Positions 26,755 through 36,896 of a stretch of 64,000 nucleotides of DNA are shown here, one piece after another. Within the stretch, counting starts at the first letter, position 1, and the number at the start of each line of letters is the position of its first letter. This DNA comes from Paracoccus caeni (GTDB lineage Bacteria; Pseudomonadota; Alphaproteobacteria; Rhodobacterales; Rhodobacteraceae): contig NZ_JAEPRQ010000001.1 in the NCBI RefSeq assembly GCF_016629665.1, forward strand, positions 124,001 through 188,000, written 5' to 3'. The position numbers and the translations under genes were made by a program. The notes under the pieces are model-generated. The model did no database searches. It saw nothing but the letters and a program-made list of their open reading frames with translations, and had not been told where the DNA came from.

Positions 26755-27960
26755 ATGCCGTTGTCCTGGGCATTGTTTGCCAGCCTGCTTCTGGCCTTTG
26801 CGGGCTACCTGCTTGGCCGCAGCCGAGCATTCGCCGCAGCCGGGCCCGATGTGCGCCAGTTGCACAGCCGCCCCACCTATCACGGCGCAAGCGTCGCCCT
26901 GACCGCGCTGATGCCGGCGCTGGCAGTTCTGGCCATCGCCTCGATCCTGCGCATGGCAGGTGTCATCACCGCCGAAGCCGGGACCATTGTTGGCCTGATC
27001 GCGCTGGCAGCCTCGGTTCTTGGGCTGGGCTGGGCCGCGACCCGCATTGGCCGCGATTTTCAGGCCCGCAACGCCGTCGAACGGATCGTGCTTGGGCTGC
27101 TGATCATGTGCTCGCTGATCGCGATCCTGACCACGGCGGGCATCGTGCTGTCGCTGCTGTTCGAAACGGGCCGCTTCTTTCAGGTCTATGACTGGAAAAC
27201 CTTCTTCTTCGGCACCGAATGGACCCCGCGTTTTCAGGGGAATTCGCAGCTTGGCATCCTGCCGCTGCTGTGGGGCACACTTTATATCTCTTTCATCGCG
27301 CTGATCGTATCGGTCCCGGTCGGGCTGTTCGCCGCGATCTATATGTCCGAATATGCCAGCAAGCGGGTGCGCAGCTTTGCCAAGCCCGCCATCGAGGTTC
27401 TGGCCGGTATCCCGACCATTGTTTACGGCCTTTTCGCGCTGGTCGTCGTCGGGCCGATGCTGCGCGACTATTTCGCGCAGCCGCTGCAATTGGGCAATTC
27501 GGCCTCGTCCGTGCTGACGGCCGGGCTGGTCATGGGCATCATGCTGATCCCCTTCGTCAGCTCGCTGTCCGACGATATCATCAACGCCGTGCCGCAAAGC
27601 CTGCGTGACGGTGCCCTGGGCCTAGGCTCGACCCCGTCCGAGACCATTCGTCAGGTGGTTCTGCCTGCCGCCCTTCCCGGCATTGTCGGCGCCGTCCTTC
27701 TGGCGGCCAGCCGTGCCATCGGCGAAACGATGATCGTGGTTCTGGGCGCCGGTGCCGCCGCGCAGCTTGGGCTTAATCCGTTCGAGGCGATGACCACGAT
27801 CACCGTCAAGATCGTCAGCCAGTTGACCGGCGACAGCGATTTCAACTCGCCCGAGACGCTGGTGGCCTTTGCCCTTGGCCTGACCCTGTTCATCATCACC
27901 CTCGCCCTGAATGTGGTCGCGCTCTACATCGTGCGCAAATATCGCGAGCAGTACGAATGA
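26755..27960 (+). CDS. pstC: PstC, phosphate ABC transporter permease
   Basis: 401 residues, with AAGGAAGGA before the ATG. An N-terminal extension with extra membrane helices (PstC_N type) precedes the permease core; the transport loop reads SLRDGALGLGSTPSETIRQV and is followed by ALPGIVGAVLLAASRAIGET. It forms the inner-membrane phosphate channel with PstA. The stop overlaps the pstA start (ATGA). Confidence 0.94.
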   Translation: MPLSWALFASLLLAFAGYLLGRSRAFAAAGPDVRQLHSRPTYHGASVALTALMPALAVLAIASILRMAGVITAEAGTIVGLIALAASVLGLGWAATRIGRDFQARNAVERIVLGLLIMCSLIAILTTAGIVLSLLFETGRFFQVYDWKTFFFGTEWTPRFQGNSQLGILPLLWGTLYISFIALIVSVPVGLFAAIYMSEYASKRVRSFAKPAIEVLAGIPTIVYGLFALVVVGPMLRDYFAQPLQLGNSASSVLTAGLVMGIMLIPFVSSLSDDIINAVPQSLRDGALGLGSTPSETIRQVVLPAALPGIVGAVLLAASRAIGETMIVVLGAGAAAQLGLNPFEAMTTITVKIVSQLTGDSDFNSPETLVAFALGLTLFIITLALNVVALYIVRKYREQYE

Positions 27961-29309
27961 CCGATATGCCCATGTCCAACCCCGTTTCCGGTGCGACCAA
28001 AGGCACGCTGATGCAGCCCGACGCCCGCACCCGTCGCCGCAACGCCGCCGAGAAACGCTTCCGCATCTATGGCGCGACCGCCATCGGCATCGCCGTCCTT
28101 GCGCTGGTGGTGCTGCTGTTCACCATCTTCCGCGATGGCTCGGGCGCGTTCCGGCAGACCTATCTGGCCATTCCGGTCGAACTGAATGCGCAGGTGCTTG
28201 ACCCGAAAGGCAACCGCGACCCCGGCGAAATGTCCAAGGTGCTGACCCTTGGCTATGGCAAGGTGCTGGATGCCGCGGTCGAGGCGACCGTCGCCCGCGA
28301 GAATATCCAGATCGAAGGCCTGACCGAGGCCGAGATCAAGGGGCTGATTTCCAAGGATGCCTCGGCGCAGGTGCGCAGCCGCGTTCTGGCCGACCCGGAA
28401 CTGGTCGGCCAAACGATCGAGGTCGATGTGCTGGCGAATGGCCGTGTCGATGGCTACTTCAAAGGCCGCGTCACGCTGGCCAGCGCCGAGCGCGACAACA
28501 ACACCTCGCCGCAGCAACTGATGCTGGCGGATGAGCTGCGCGACCGTGGCCTGATGGTCACCCGATTCAACTGGCATTTCCTGAGCAACCCGGACGCATC
28601 CGATCAACGCCCGGAAGCGGCGGGCGTCGGGGTGGCCATTCTGGGGTCGCTTTACATGATGCTGGTGGTGCTGTTCCTTGCGGTGCCGATTGGCGTTGCG
28701 GCCAGTATCTATCTTGAGGAATTCGCGCCGAAGAACCGTTGGACCGACGTGATCGAGGTGAACATCTCGAACCTCGCGGCGGTGCCGTCCATCGTCTTCG
28801 GTATCCTTGGCCTTGCCGCCTTCATCAACTTCGCCGGTCTGCCGCAATCCGCGCCGATTGTCGGGGGTCTGGTGCTGACGCTGATGACGCTGCCGACAAT
28901 CATCATCTCGACCCGCGCGGCGCTGAAAGCCGTGCCGCCCTCGATCCGCGATGCGGCGCTTGGGGTCGGTGCCTCGAAGATGCAGTCGGTCTTTCACCAC
29001 GTCCTGCCTTTGGCGATGCCCGGCATCCTGACCGGCACGATCATCGGTCTGGCGCAGGCTTTGGGCGAAACCGCCCCGCTTCTGTTGATCGGCATGGTGG
29101 CCTTCGTGAAGAACTTCCCCGCCTCGCCGCCGGAAGGATTGTTCGACCCTGCTTCGGCCCTGCCGGTGCAGATCTATAACTGGACGCAGCGCTCGGACCC
29201 GGCCTTCATCGAACGTGCTTCGGGGGCGATCATCGTGCTGCTGATCTTCCTGTTTTGCATGAACTTGCTGGCCATCTACCTGCGCCGCAAATTCGAGCGT
29301 CGGTGGTAA
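27957..29309 (+). CDS. pstA: PstA, phosphate ABC transporter permease with long periplasmic domain
   Basis: 450 residues, longer than the roughly 300 of E. coli PstA. After the first membrane helix (about 36-55) there is an insert of about 160 residues predicted to lie in the periplasm (DUF3333-type, found in alphaproteobacterial PstA). The permease core follows, with [20 protein letters not shown] as transport loop. It partners PstC. The start lies in an ATGA overlap with pstC and the end is 20 bp before pstB. Confidence 0.93.
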   Translation: MTDMPMSNPVSGATKGTLMQPDARTRRRNAAEKRFRIYGATAIGIAVLALVVLLFTIFRDGSGAFRQTYLAIPVELNAQVLDPKGNRDPGEMSKVLTLGYGKVLDAAVEATVARENIQIEGLTEAEIKGLISKDASAQVRSRVLADPELVGQTIEVDVLANGRVDGYFKGRVTLASAERDNNTSPQQLMLADELRDRGLMVTRFNWHFLSNPDASDQRPEAAGVGVAILGSLYMMLVVLFLAVPIGVAASIYLEEFAPKNRWTDVIEVNISNLAAVPSIVFGILGLAAFINFAGLPQSAPIVGGLVLTLMTLPTIIISTRAALKAVPPSIRDAALGVGASKMQSVFHHVLPLAMPGILTGTIIGLAQALGETAPLLLIGMVAFVKNFPASPPEGLFDPASALPVQIYNWTQRSDPAFIERASGAIIVLLIFLFCMNLLAIYLRRKFERRW

Positions 29310-29329
29310 TCCGGTCCAAGGAGGCCAAT

Positions 29330-30127
29330 ATGTACGACATGAACCGAGTGGAGAACGCCGTGAGCCAGACCGACATCAAGATCGCAGCCCGTGGGGTGCA
29401 GGTCTATTACGGTGACAAACACGCGCTGAAGGATGTCGATGTGGACATCCTAGACAAGACCGTGACCGCCTTTATCGGCCCGTCGGGCTGCGGCAAGTCA
29501 ACCTTTCTGCGCTGCATCAACCGGATGAACGACACCATCCCGATTGCCCGCGTCGAAGGCAAGATCGCGCTGGATGGCGAAGATATCTATGACCGTCGCG
29601 TCGATCCGGTGCAGCTGCGCGCCAAGATCGGCATGGTGTTTCAGAAGCCGAACCCCTTCCCGAAATCGATCTATGACAACGTGGCTTACGGCCCGCGCAT
29701 CCACGGCCTGTCCCGCAACCGGGCAGAGCTTGACGAGATCGTTGAAAAGGCCCTTCGCGGCGCCGCCCTGTGGAACGAGGTCAAGGACCGTCTGCAAGAG
29801 CCGGGAACCGGCCTGTCGGGTGGTCAGCAGCAGCGCCTCTGCATCGCCCGCGCCGTGGCGACCGCGCCCGAGGTGCTGTTGATGGACGAACCCTGTTCCG
29901 CGCTGGACCCGATTGCCACGGGTCAGGTCGAAGAGCTGATCGATCAATTGCGCGAGCAGTTCTCGGTCGTGATCGTCACCCACTCGATGCAGCAGGCTGC
30001 CCGCGTCAGCCAGAAGACCGCCTTCTTCCACCTGGGCAATCTGGTCGAATATGGCGAAACCGACGACATTTTCACCAAGCCGCAGGACAGCAGGACCGAG
30101 GCCTATATTTCCGGCCGCATCGGCTGA
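29330..30127 (+). CDS. pstB: PstB, phosphate ABC transporter ATPase
   Basis: 265 residues from the ATG at 29330, preceded by a near-perfect AAGGAGG; the ORF extension to 29255 is rejected. It has Walker A ([20 protein letters not shown], the PstB form), Q loop ([17 protein letters not shown]), signature ([14 protein letters not shown]), Walker B ([14 protein letters not shown]) and switch His ([12 protein letters not shown]). It drives phosphate import through PstCA. Confidence 0.96.
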   Translation: MYDMNRVENAVSQTDIKIAARGVQVYYGDKHALKDVDVDILDKTVTAFIGPSGCGKSTFLRCINRMNDTIPIARVEGKIALDGEDIYDRRVDPVQLRAKIGMVFQKPNPFPKSIYDNVAYGPRIHGLSRNRAELDEIVEKALRGAALWNEVKDRLQEPGTGLSGGQQQRLCIARAVATAPEVLLMDEPCSALDPIATGQVEELIDQLREQFSVVIVTHSMQQAARVSQKTAFFHLGNLVEYGETDDIFTKPQDSRTEAYISGRIG

Positions 30128-30150
30128 CATTTGCAGGGAGCAATTTCAGA

Positions 30151-30873
30151 ATGAACCGCGACAAGCATATCTCGTCAGCCTTCGACCGCGATCTTGAGAC
30201 GATTCAGGCGCAGGTCGTCAAGATGGGCGGCATGGTCGAAGCCGCCATCACCGATGCCGCCAGCGCGCTGGAGGGCCGGGATGAAGAACTGGCCGAACAG
30301 GTCCGCCGCCGCGACAAGTCGATCGACGCGCTGGAGGCGCAGATCAACGAAGACGCAGCCCGCCTGATCGCCCTTCGCGCACCGACCGCGACCGATCTGC
30401 GCATGGTGCTGGCGGTGATGAAGATCGCCGCCTCGCTGGAGCGGGTGGGCGATTACGCCAAGAACATGGCGAAACGCACCGCCGTTCTGTCGCAGATGCC
30501 GGTGATCGACGGCTCGGCCATTGCGTTGCGCCGGATGTCGCAGACGGTCAGCAAGATGCTTCAGGACGCGCTGGACAGCTATATCCGCCGCGACGCCGAT
30601 CTGGCCGAGGATGTGCGCCAGCGCGATCTGGAAGTGGATCAGATGTATAACGCGCTGTTCCGCGAATTCCTGACCTACATGATGGAAGACCCGCGCAACA
30701 TCACCCCCTGCATGCATCTGCATTTCATGGCCAAGAACGTCGAGCGGATGGGCGACCATGCCACCTCGATTGCCGAGCAGGTGATCTATCTGGTCACGGG
30801 CGAATTGCCGGATGATGCGCGGCCCAAGGCCAACAGCGTCCCAAGCGATGCTGATGTCGTGGCAGGAGGCTGA
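30151..30873 (+). CDS. phoU: PhoU, phosphate signalling regulator
   Basis: 240 residues from the ATG at 30151 (GCAGGGAG upstream). Two repeats of the PhoU three-helix domain are visible, each with the acidic metal-binding pattern (VGDYAKNMAKR and MGDHATSIAEQ). PhoU links the Pst transporter to PhoR/PhoB and dampens the Pho response when phosphate is sufficient. The gene lies between pstB and phoB with 4-23 bp gaps. Confidence 0.95.
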   Translation: MNRDKHISSAFDRDLETIQAQVVKMGGMVEAAITDAASALEGRDEELAEQVRRRDKSIDALEAQINEDAARLIALRAPTATDLRMVLAVMKIAASLERVGDYAKNMAKRTAVLSQMPVIDGSAIALRRMSQTVSKMLQDALDSYIRRDADLAEDVRQRDLEVDQMYNALFREFLTYMMEDPRNITPCMHLHFMAKNVERMGDHATSIAEQVIYLVTGELPDDARPKANSVPSDADVVAGG

Positions 30874-30877
30874 ACCG

Positions 30878-31567
30878 ATGGCTCGACAGGCACCATGCGT
30901 CCTTGTGGTCGAGGATGAGGGCGCGCAGCGCGAGGTCTTGCAATATAACCTTGAGGCCGAAGGCTTTGACGTGGTCGTCGCCGACAATGGCGAAGATGCG
31001 CTGCTGCTGGTGCAAGAGGAACAGCCCGATCTGATGGTCCTGGACTGGATGCTGCCCAAGGTGTCCGGGATCGAGGTTTGCCGTCAGGTCAAGGCCGATC
31101 CGGGCACCCGCTCGATCCCGATCATCATGCTGTCGGCGCGCAGCGAGGAAGGCGACCGCGTGCGCGGGCTGGAAACCGGCGCGGATGATTACGTGGTGAA
31201 GCCCTATTCGGTGGTCGAACTGATGGCGCGCCTGCGCACCCAGTTGCGCCGTACCCGCCCGGCCACGATGGGCGAACGGCTGAGCTATGAGGACATTATT
31301 CTGGATGCCGCCGAACACCGGGTTTTCCGTGCAGGCAAGGCGCTGCATCTGGGCCCGACCGAGTTCCGGCTGCTGTCCACGCTGATGGAAAAGCCGGGCC
31401 GCGTCTGGACGCGGGAACAGTTGCTGGACCGGGTCTGGGGTCGCGACATCTATGTGGATACGCGCACCATCGACGTGCATGTGGGCCGGTTGCGCAAGGC
31501 GCTGATGCAGAATGGCGGTGAAAACCCGGTCCGCACGGTGCGCGGCACGGGTTACGCCTTGGGCTGA
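30878..31567 (+). CDS. phoB: PhoB, phosphate-responsive response regulator
   Basis: 229 residues from the ATG at 30878, with GGCAGGAGG 8 nt upstream. The receiver has VVEDEGAQ, the phospho-acceptor in LMVLDWMLPKVSG, MLSARSE and DDYVVKPYSVVEL. The winged-helix output domain has LGPTEFRLLSTLMEKPGRVW and TIDVHVGRLRKAL. It is last in the pst operon and should bind the Pho box before pstS. No phoR kinase gene is in the cluster or the window. Confidence 0.94.
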   Translation: MARQAPCVLVVEDEGAQREVLQYNLEAEGFDVVVADNGEDALLLVQEEQPDLMVLDWMLPKVSGIEVCRQVKADPGTRSIPIIMLSARSEEGDRVRGLETGADDYVVKPYSVVELMARLRTQLRRTRPATMGERLSYEDIILDAAEHRVFRAGKALHLGPTEFRLLSTLMEKPGRVWTREQLLDRVWGRDIYVDTRTIDVHVGRLRKALMQNGGENPVRTVRGTGYALG

Positions 31568-31570
31568 CCC

Positions 31571-32449
31571 TCAGCCCGCCTGTTTGCCCAGAAACGCCAC
31601 CACTTCCTCAAGCATCGGAATGGCATCACCCGCGCCCTTGCGGGTGACCTGCAACGCCGCAGCGGCAGATGCGGTGCGCAGCGCCTCGGGGATCGGATCG
31701 CCCCGATCCAGAGCGGCGGCGAAATAGCCCGCAAAGGTATCGCCCGCGCCGGTCGTATCGACGGCTTTGACTTTGAAGGACGGTTGCTGCCAGCTTTCGC
31801 CGGTCGTCAGGTCGCGATATTCCGCACCGTCGCCGCCGCGCGTGATCAGCAGACCCTCGACCGGCAGATCGCCGGGGATCGCCGCGAAAAGCTGCTCGGA
31901 TTCGCCCGCATTCATCGCCAGAATGCTGACATGGGGCAGGATCGCCCGCACCGCCTCGATGTCGAAAGGGGCGGCGGAATAGATGACCTTCGCGCCGATC
32001 TGCCGGGCAGCCTTGGCGGCTTCGACCTGACAATTCGTTTCATTCTGGATCAGCATCAGATCGTTCGGCTGAACCCCCGCCAGCGCATCCTTCAGCGCGG
32101 CTATGGTCAAGGCCCGGTTCGCGCCCGGATGGATGACGATAGAGTTTTCGGCGTCTTCATCCAGCAAAATGATCGCGTGGCCCGTCACCTCATTAGGCAG
32201 GCGCAGGATATTCGCGGTGCAGATACCGCTGGCCCGCAGACGGTCGATCACCCATTGATCGGCCTCGCCCATCGCGCCCAAATGAATGGTCAGTGCTCCT
32301 GCCCGCGCCGACGCGATGGACTGGTTCGCGCCCTTGCCGCCCAGCCCCATGCTGAAATCGCGGGCGGCCAGCGTCTCGCCGGGGCGGGGCAGATGGGGCA
32401 GCCGGTAAACATGATCGATATTGATCGACCCAAGGTTCCATATCGCCAT
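31571..32449 (-). CDS. rbsK: Ribokinase-like PfkB-family carbohydrate kinase
   Basis: 292 residues. PfkB-family kinase: N-terminal glycine pair region (FSMGLGGKGANQSIASAR) and C-terminal anion-hole/catalytic motif (DTTGAGDTFAGYFAAAL) with catalytic Asp. It resembles ribokinase, which makes ribose-5-phosphate, but no ribose transporter or rbsD is nearby, so the substrate could be another pentose or nucleoside. It ends 3 bp from phoB in convergent orientation. Confidence 0.82.
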   Translation of the reverse strand: MAIWNLGSINIDHVYRLPHLPRPGETLAARDFSMGLGGKGANQSIASARAGALTIHLGAMGEADQWVIDRLRASGICTANILRLPNEVTGHAIILLDEDAENSIVIHPGANRALTIAALKDALAGVQPNDLMLIQNETNCQVEAAKAARQIGAKVIYSAAPFDIEAVRAILPHVSILAMNAGESEQLFAAIPGDLPVEGLLITRGGDGAEYRDLTTGESWQQPSFKVKAVDTTGAGDTFAGYFAAALDRGDPIPEALRTASAAAALQVTRKGAGDAIPMLEEVVAFLGKQAG

Positions 32450-32522
32450 TTCTGCCCCTCCGTTGTTTTCCCTGATCTTGCAGCCATGCCGGGTCTTGTC
32501 CAGTCACGGAAACCGCCAAACG

Positions 32523-32552
32523 AAAAGCGCGCCCGGTTGGGGGCGCGCTTTC
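32523..32552 (-). terminator. Terminator of fbcFBC
   Basis: On the minus strand, GAAAGCGCGCCC and GGGCGCGCTTTT arms form a hairpin starting 19 bp after the fbcC stop, ending in four T residues. This is a good rho-independent terminator for the bc1 operon. Confidence 0.85.
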
Positions 32553-32571
32553 AAGGTTCAGTTGGGTCGGA

Positions 32572-33942
32572 TCAGGACTGCTTGTGCAGGCCCTTGCCCT
32601 TATGGGGCGCCCAAAGCCGCTTGTTGGTATAGTAGAGCAGCGCCGTCAGCACCGACAGCAGCAGCACGGCAGAGAAGCCGACCATCTTGCGGTCCATCAT
32701 CTTCGGCTCGGCGGTCCACATCAGGAAGGCCGCAACGTCGGTGGACATCTGGTCCACGGTCGCCTCGGTCCCGTCCTCATAGGTCACCATGCCAGCCGAC
32801 AGGGGCGGGGGCATGCCGATATTGCCGCCGGGGAAGGCGGTGTTGTGATAGAAGATCGAGCCAGCCTGCTCGACTTCTTCGCCGGTATAGCTGGTCAGGA
32901 TGGCGTGGATATATTCCGGGCCACCAATGCCGCGAATAAGCTGGTTGATCCCCGAGCCCTGCGGCCCGTGGAAACCTGCGCGGGCCTTGGCCATCAGCGA
33001 CAAATCCGGGCCCATTCCCATTCCCGAGATGGTCGGGAAGTGGTCGGTCGGAACGCGCGGACGCTCTTCGCCCAACTCGTCGTCGAAGATCGGCGTCAGG
33101 TTTGCCGCATAGGCGCGGACCTGATTTTCCGGCAGGCCGGGGCCGCCATCATCGGCCAGCGTGCGGATCGGCACGAATTTCATGCCGTGGCAAGCTGCGC
33201 AGACCTCGGTATAGACCTGCAAACCGCGCTGAAGCTGGAACTGGTCGAAGCTGCCGAACGGTCCTTCGAAGCTGAACGAGATATCCTCGATATGCGGGGT
33301 GCCGTGGCCCGCATCGGCGGCGGCATGCTCTTCGCCTTCCGCGCCACCGTGGTCATCGGCGGCTTCGGGATCGCCCGCAGCAGCCTCTGCTTCAGCAGCC
33401 TCGCCCTCGGTCTCGACGGCTTCGGTCGGGGCAGCGGCCTCTTCGGCTTCTGCGCCGGTTTCGGCCTCGGTCCCGGCAGGGGCCTCTTGCTCGGCGCCGG
33501 TTTCCTCGACAGCCTCGTCGGTCGGTTCCGGCGCGGGCTGCTCTTCAAGGTTTTCCTCTGCAGCAGTTTCGGATGCCGGATCTGCTGCAGGTTCTTCGGT
33601 CGTCGCCTCAGCCTCAGCTTCGGCAGGCGCTTCTGCTTCAGCCGGAGCCTCGGCCTCTGCAGGTGCCTCGGTTGCGTCCGCAGCCGGGGCGTCATCTGCG
33701 CCGGTCGCCTGATCGTCGGCAGCCGGTTCCTCAGCCGCCGGTTCTTCTGTGGCTTCGGCTTCTGCGCCAGCCTCTGCCTCGGCGGCAGGGGCTTCCGCTG
33801 CCGGAGCCTCGGTTTCGGTCGATTGCTGCGTCTGCACCGGCTCTTCAGCCGGAGCAGTCGGGGCCGTCTGCGCGAAGGCGAAGCCCCCGGCAGAGATCGT
33901 CAGGGCCGCAACAGCCGTGAGCGTCTTGGTTCTCAGGGTCAT
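32572..33942 (-). CDS. fbcC: Cytochrome c1 with long acidic domain
   Basis: 456 residues. It is the c-type heme subunit of the bc1 complex, passing electrons from the Rieske protein to cytochrome c. The signal peptide ends at about 24. Then comes an unusual stretch of roughly 190 residues made almost only of Ala, Glu, Pro and Thr with repeats such as APAEAE. The true c1 domain follows, with the heme site VCAACHGM, the probable Met ligand in NIGMPPPLS, and a C-terminal membrane anchor ([13 protein letters not shown]). A similar, shorter acidic segment is known in Paracoccus denitrificans and is a main reason for the genus guess. It is last in fbcFBC. Confidence 0.96.
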   Translation of the reverse strand: MTLRTKTLTAVAALTISAGGFAFAQTAPTAPAEEPVQTQQSTETEAPAAEAPAAEAEAGAEAEATEEPAAEEPAADDQATGADDAPAADATEAPAEAEAPAEAEAPAEAEAEATTEEPAADPASETAAEENLEEQPAPEPTDEAVEETGAEQEAPAGTEAETGAEAEEAAAPTEAVETEGEAAEAEAAAGDPEAADDHGGAEGEEHAAADAGHGTPHIEDISFSFEGPFGSFDQFQLQRGLQVYTEVCAACHGMKFVPIRTLADDGGPGLPENQVRAYAANLTPIFDDELGEERPRVPTDHFPTISGMGMGPDLSLMAKARAGFHGPQGSGINQLIRGIGGPEYIHAILTSYTGEEVEQAGSIFYHNTAFPGGNIGMPPPLSAGMVTYEDGTEATVDQMSTDVAAFLMWTAEPKMMDRKMVGFSAVLLLSVLTALLYYTNKRLWAPHKGKGLHKQS

Positions 33943-33954
33943 TGAAGGCTCTCC

Positions 33955-35277
33955 TTACTCGGCCGGATGCGCTTTGGCGCCGTAATGTGCGTTGAAGTCT
34001 TCCTCGATGGTCGAAGGCATCGGTTCCGGCTTCTCGATGACGCCCAGAAGCGGCAGGATCACCAGGAAGTAGGCGAACCAATAGGCCGCGCCTGCCAGTG
34101 CGATATAGGGATAGATCCCCTCGGCAGGCATCGCCCCGGCCCACATCAGGATGATGAAGTCGGCAGCCAGCAGCCAGTACCACCATTTGAACAGCGGACG
34201 ATACCGGCCCGAGCGGACGCGGCTGGTATCCAGCCACGGCACCAGCGCCATGACCGCGATTGCGCCGAACATCGCCAGAACGCCGAAGAATTTGGCGTCG
34301 ATGATGCCGAAGGACAGGAACTGCACCAGTTGCACCAGCCAGACATCGCCGTCAAAGGCGCGCAGGATGGCGTAGAAGGGCAGGAAGTACCATTCGGGCA
34401 CGATATGCGCAGGCGTCGCCAGCGGGTTTGCCTCGATATAGTTGTCCGGGTGGCCAAGGTAGTTGGGCATGAAGCCGACCACGGCGAAGAACACCACCAG
34501 CACGATGCCAAGGGCGAACAGGTCCTTGATCACGAAATAGGGCCAGAAGGGCAGGGTGTCCTTTTCTGCCTCTTCCTTCGAGCTGCGGCGCACTTCGACG
34601 CCGGTCGGGTTGTTGTTCCCGGTGGTGTGGAAGGCCCAGATATGAACGATCACCAGCGCCGCGATGATGAAAGGCAGCAGGTAATGTAGCGAGAAGAAGC
34701 GGTTCAGCGTGGCATTGTCCACTGCCGGTCCGCCCAAGAGCCATGCCTGGATCGATTCGCCGATGCCGGGGATGGCGCCGAAAAGGCCGGTGATCACGGT
34801 CGCGCCCCAGAAGGACATCTGACCCCAGGGCAGCACGTAGCCCATGAATGCGGTCGCCATCATCAGCAGATAGATCAGCATGCCGACGATCCAGGTGACC
34901 TCACGCGGAGCCTTGTAGCTGCCGTAATAGAGGCCGCGGAAGATGTGGATATAGACGGCGAAGAAGAACAGCGAGGCGCCGTTGGCATGCAGATACCGCA
35001 GCATATAGCCGCCGTTCACGTTGCGCATGATATGTTCGACGCTGGCGAAGGCCAGATCGACATGCGGCGTGTAATGCATCACCAGAACGATGCCGGTAAC
35101 GATCTGCAAGGCCAGACAGAAGGCCAGAACGATGCCCCAGATCCACCACCAGTTCAGGTTCTTCGGTGTCGGGATCATCAGCGTATCATAGAGAATGCTG
35201 ACCACCGGAAGACGGCGATGCAGCCACTTTTCAAAGCCCGATTTGGGCTCGTAATGGTCGTGCGGAATACCGGCCAT
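33955..35277 (-). CDS. fbcB: Cytochrome b of the bc1 complex
   Basis: 440 residues, eight membrane helices. It carries the two b hemes and the quinol-oxidation and quinone-reduction sites. Two His pairs are visible in helices II and IV (for example [21 protein letters not shown]), and the Qo-site PEW motif appears in [18 protein letters not shown]. It lies between the Rieske and c1 genes with gaps of 12 bp on each side. Confidence 0.97.
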   Translation of the reverse strand: MAGIPHDHYEPKSGFEKWLHRRLPVVSILYDTLMIPTPKNLNWWWIWGIVLAFCLALQIVTGIVLVMHYTPHVDLAFASVEHIMRNVNGGYMLRYLHANGASLFFFAVYIHIFRGLYYGSYKAPREVTWIVGMLIYLLMMATAFMGYVLPWGQMSFWGATVITGLFGAIPGIGESIQAWLLGGPAVDNATLNRFFSLHYLLPFIIAALVIVHIWAFHTTGNNNPTGVEVRRSSKEEAEKDTLPFWPYFVIKDLFALGIVLVVFFAVVGFMPNYLGHPDNYIEANPLATPAHIVPEWYFLPFYAILRAFDGDVWLVQLVQFLSFGIIDAKFFGVLAMFGAIAVMALVPWLDTSRVRSGRYRPLFKWWYWLLAADFIILMWAGAMPAEGIYPYIALAGAAYWFAYFLVILPLLGVIEKPEPMPSTIEEDFNAHYGAKAHPAE

Positions 35278-35289
35278 GTTAAGCCCCCC

Positions 35290-35850
35290 TTAACCGAGTT
35301 GGATGGTGGTTTCGTTGATGAACTCGGCCAGCGGAACGGCCAGGTTCTTCGGCGCCGGACCGCGGCGGATGCGGCCTGCCGTGTCGTAATGCGAGCCGTG
35401 GCAGGGGCAGAACCAGCCGCCGAAATCGCCAGCGCCGTCACCGATGGGAACGCAGCCCAGATGGGTGCAAACGCCGATCTGGACCAGCCATTCGCCAGCC
35501 TCGTCCAGCGTCCGGTTCTCGTCCGTGGCAGGCTCGCCGGGCTTGTTCTGGTTCTCGGCGCCCTGATCGACAAGCTCGTTCAGTTCGACTGCGCGGCCCG
35601 CCTCGATCTCTTCGGGGGTGCGGCGGCGGATGAAGACCGGCTTGCCCAGCCATTTCACCGTCAACTGGGTGCCGACCTCGACACCGCTGACATCGACCTG
35701 AATCGAGGACAGCGCCTGAACATCGGCCGAAGGGTTCATCTGGTTCACAAGCGTCCAGGCTGCAGCACCGGCAGCCACGGTGCCTGCGCCCGCAGTGGCA
35801 TAAAAGAGGAAGTCCCTCCGGGTGCCTACGTGATCATCTGCGTGGGACAC
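35290..35850 (-). CDS. fbcF: Rieske iron-sulfur protein of the bc1 complex
   Basis: 186 residues. The N-terminus carries a twin-arginine motif ([15 protein letters not shown]) and one membrane anchor, as for Tat-inserted Rieske proteins. The 2Fe-2S ligands are in [10 protein letters not shown] and CPCHGSHYD. It takes electrons from quinol and hands them to cytochrome c1. It is first gene of fbcFBC; the promoter should lie in the 200 bp between it and radC, where I see no further gene. Confidence 0.97.
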   Translation of the reverse strand: MSHADDHVGTRRDFLFYATAGAGTVAAGAAAWTLVNQMNPSADVQALSSIQVDVSGVEVGTQLTVKWLGKPVFIRRRTPEEIEAGRAVELNELVDQGAENQNKPGEPATDENRTLDEAGEWLVQIGVCTHLGCVPIGDGAGDFGGWFCPCHGSHYDTAGRIRRGPAPKNLAVPLAEFINETTIQLG

Positions 35851-36063
35851 GGGTCATTCTCCGTTTCGGGCCGTGTGACCGGCCTTATGTCATACTGGGC
35901 CACGGTGAACGCAGCCTTGCGTCAGCGGTTCTAGCGTTCAATTATCCGTCAGTCCAGACGATATGCCCGCCAGCCGCACCCCATACCCGCGTATCTGTTG
36001 GAATTTTGTCGCGAGCCGCAGGGCGACGATTTCGCTCAACTTTTCGACCCGCTGTATGCTGGC

Positions 36064-36849
36064 CTACAGAAGGTTCTGCGCCCGGAAGCTGAGTTCGCGG
36101 GATTTCCCGATGATCAGGTGGTCATGCAGCGTGATCCCCATGCTGTCGGCGGCCTGCATCACCCTGGCGGTCATGGCGATGTCCGAATCCGATGGCGTCG
36201 GGTCGCCCGAGGGGTGGTTGTGGACCAGAATCAGCGCCGAGGCATTCAATTCCAGCGCGCGGCGAATGATTTCGCGCGGATAGACCGGGACGTGATCGAC
36301 GGTGCCCTTTCCCTGCTCTTCATCGGCGATCAGAACGTTCTTACGATCCAGATATAAGACGCGAAACTGTTCGATTTCGCGGTGCGCCATGGTCGTGTGA
36401 CAATAGTCCAGAAGCGCCTGCCACCCCGACAAGGCGGGGCGGTGCAGTACCTTGGCCCGCGCCATCCGCTGGGCTGCGGCCTCGACAATTTTCAATTCGG
36501 TCACGACGGCGGGGCCCGCACCGTCAATCTGCTGCAATCGGGCGGGAGAGGCGCTGATGACGCGGTTGAAATCGCCGAAAGCCTCGATCAGGCGACGTGC
36601 CAGCGGCTTTACATCCTGTCGGGGAATGGCGCGGAACAGGACAAGTTCCAGCAGTTCATAGTCGGGCATTGCCTGTGCGCCGCCTTGCATGAAACGGTCC
36701 CGCAGCCGGGCGCGATGATCGGCGAGATAAGAGGGTGCGACATTCTGATGCACCCCCGGTTCCTGCGCCGGAACATCGTCCGAGGCAGGAAAGAAAAGCG
36801 GCAGGGGCATTTCGCCGAAGGTGCGATTCGTGGCCATGCCGGGCAGCAT
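36064..36849 (-). CDS. radC: RadC-family JAMM-domain protein
   Basis: 261 residues, or 257 if the second ATG (36837) is used; no strong ribosome site decides. An N-terminal helix-hairpin-helix part (ISASPARLQQIDGAGPAVVTE) is followed by a JAB/JAMM metalloprotease-like domain with HNHPSGDPTPSDSD (two His and an Asp as metal ligands). The name is historical; a role in repair is not established. It lies between the bc1 operon and dnaJ on the same strand. Confidence 0.92.
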   Translation of the reverse strand: MLPGMATNRTFGEMPLPLFFPASDDVPAQEPGVHQNVAPSYLADHRARLRDRFMQGGAQAMPDYELLELVLFRAIPRQDVKPLARRLIEAFGDFNRVISASPARLQQIDGAGPAVVTELKIVEAAAQRMARAKVLHRPALSGWQALLDYCHTTMAHREIEQFRVLYLDRKNVLIADEEQGKGTVDHVPVYPREIIRRALELNASALILVHNHPSGDPTPSDSDIAMTARVMQAADSMGITLHDHLIIGKSRELSFRAQNLL

Positions 36850-36896
36850 GGCACCTTGACGATGAAAGAATGGTTAAGTGCGCTGCGATGGCGGGC

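Noticed and set aside
32584..33945. Plus-strand ORFs opposite fbcC
   Set aside because: Produced by the biased Ala/Glu codons of the cytochrome c1 acidic domain.
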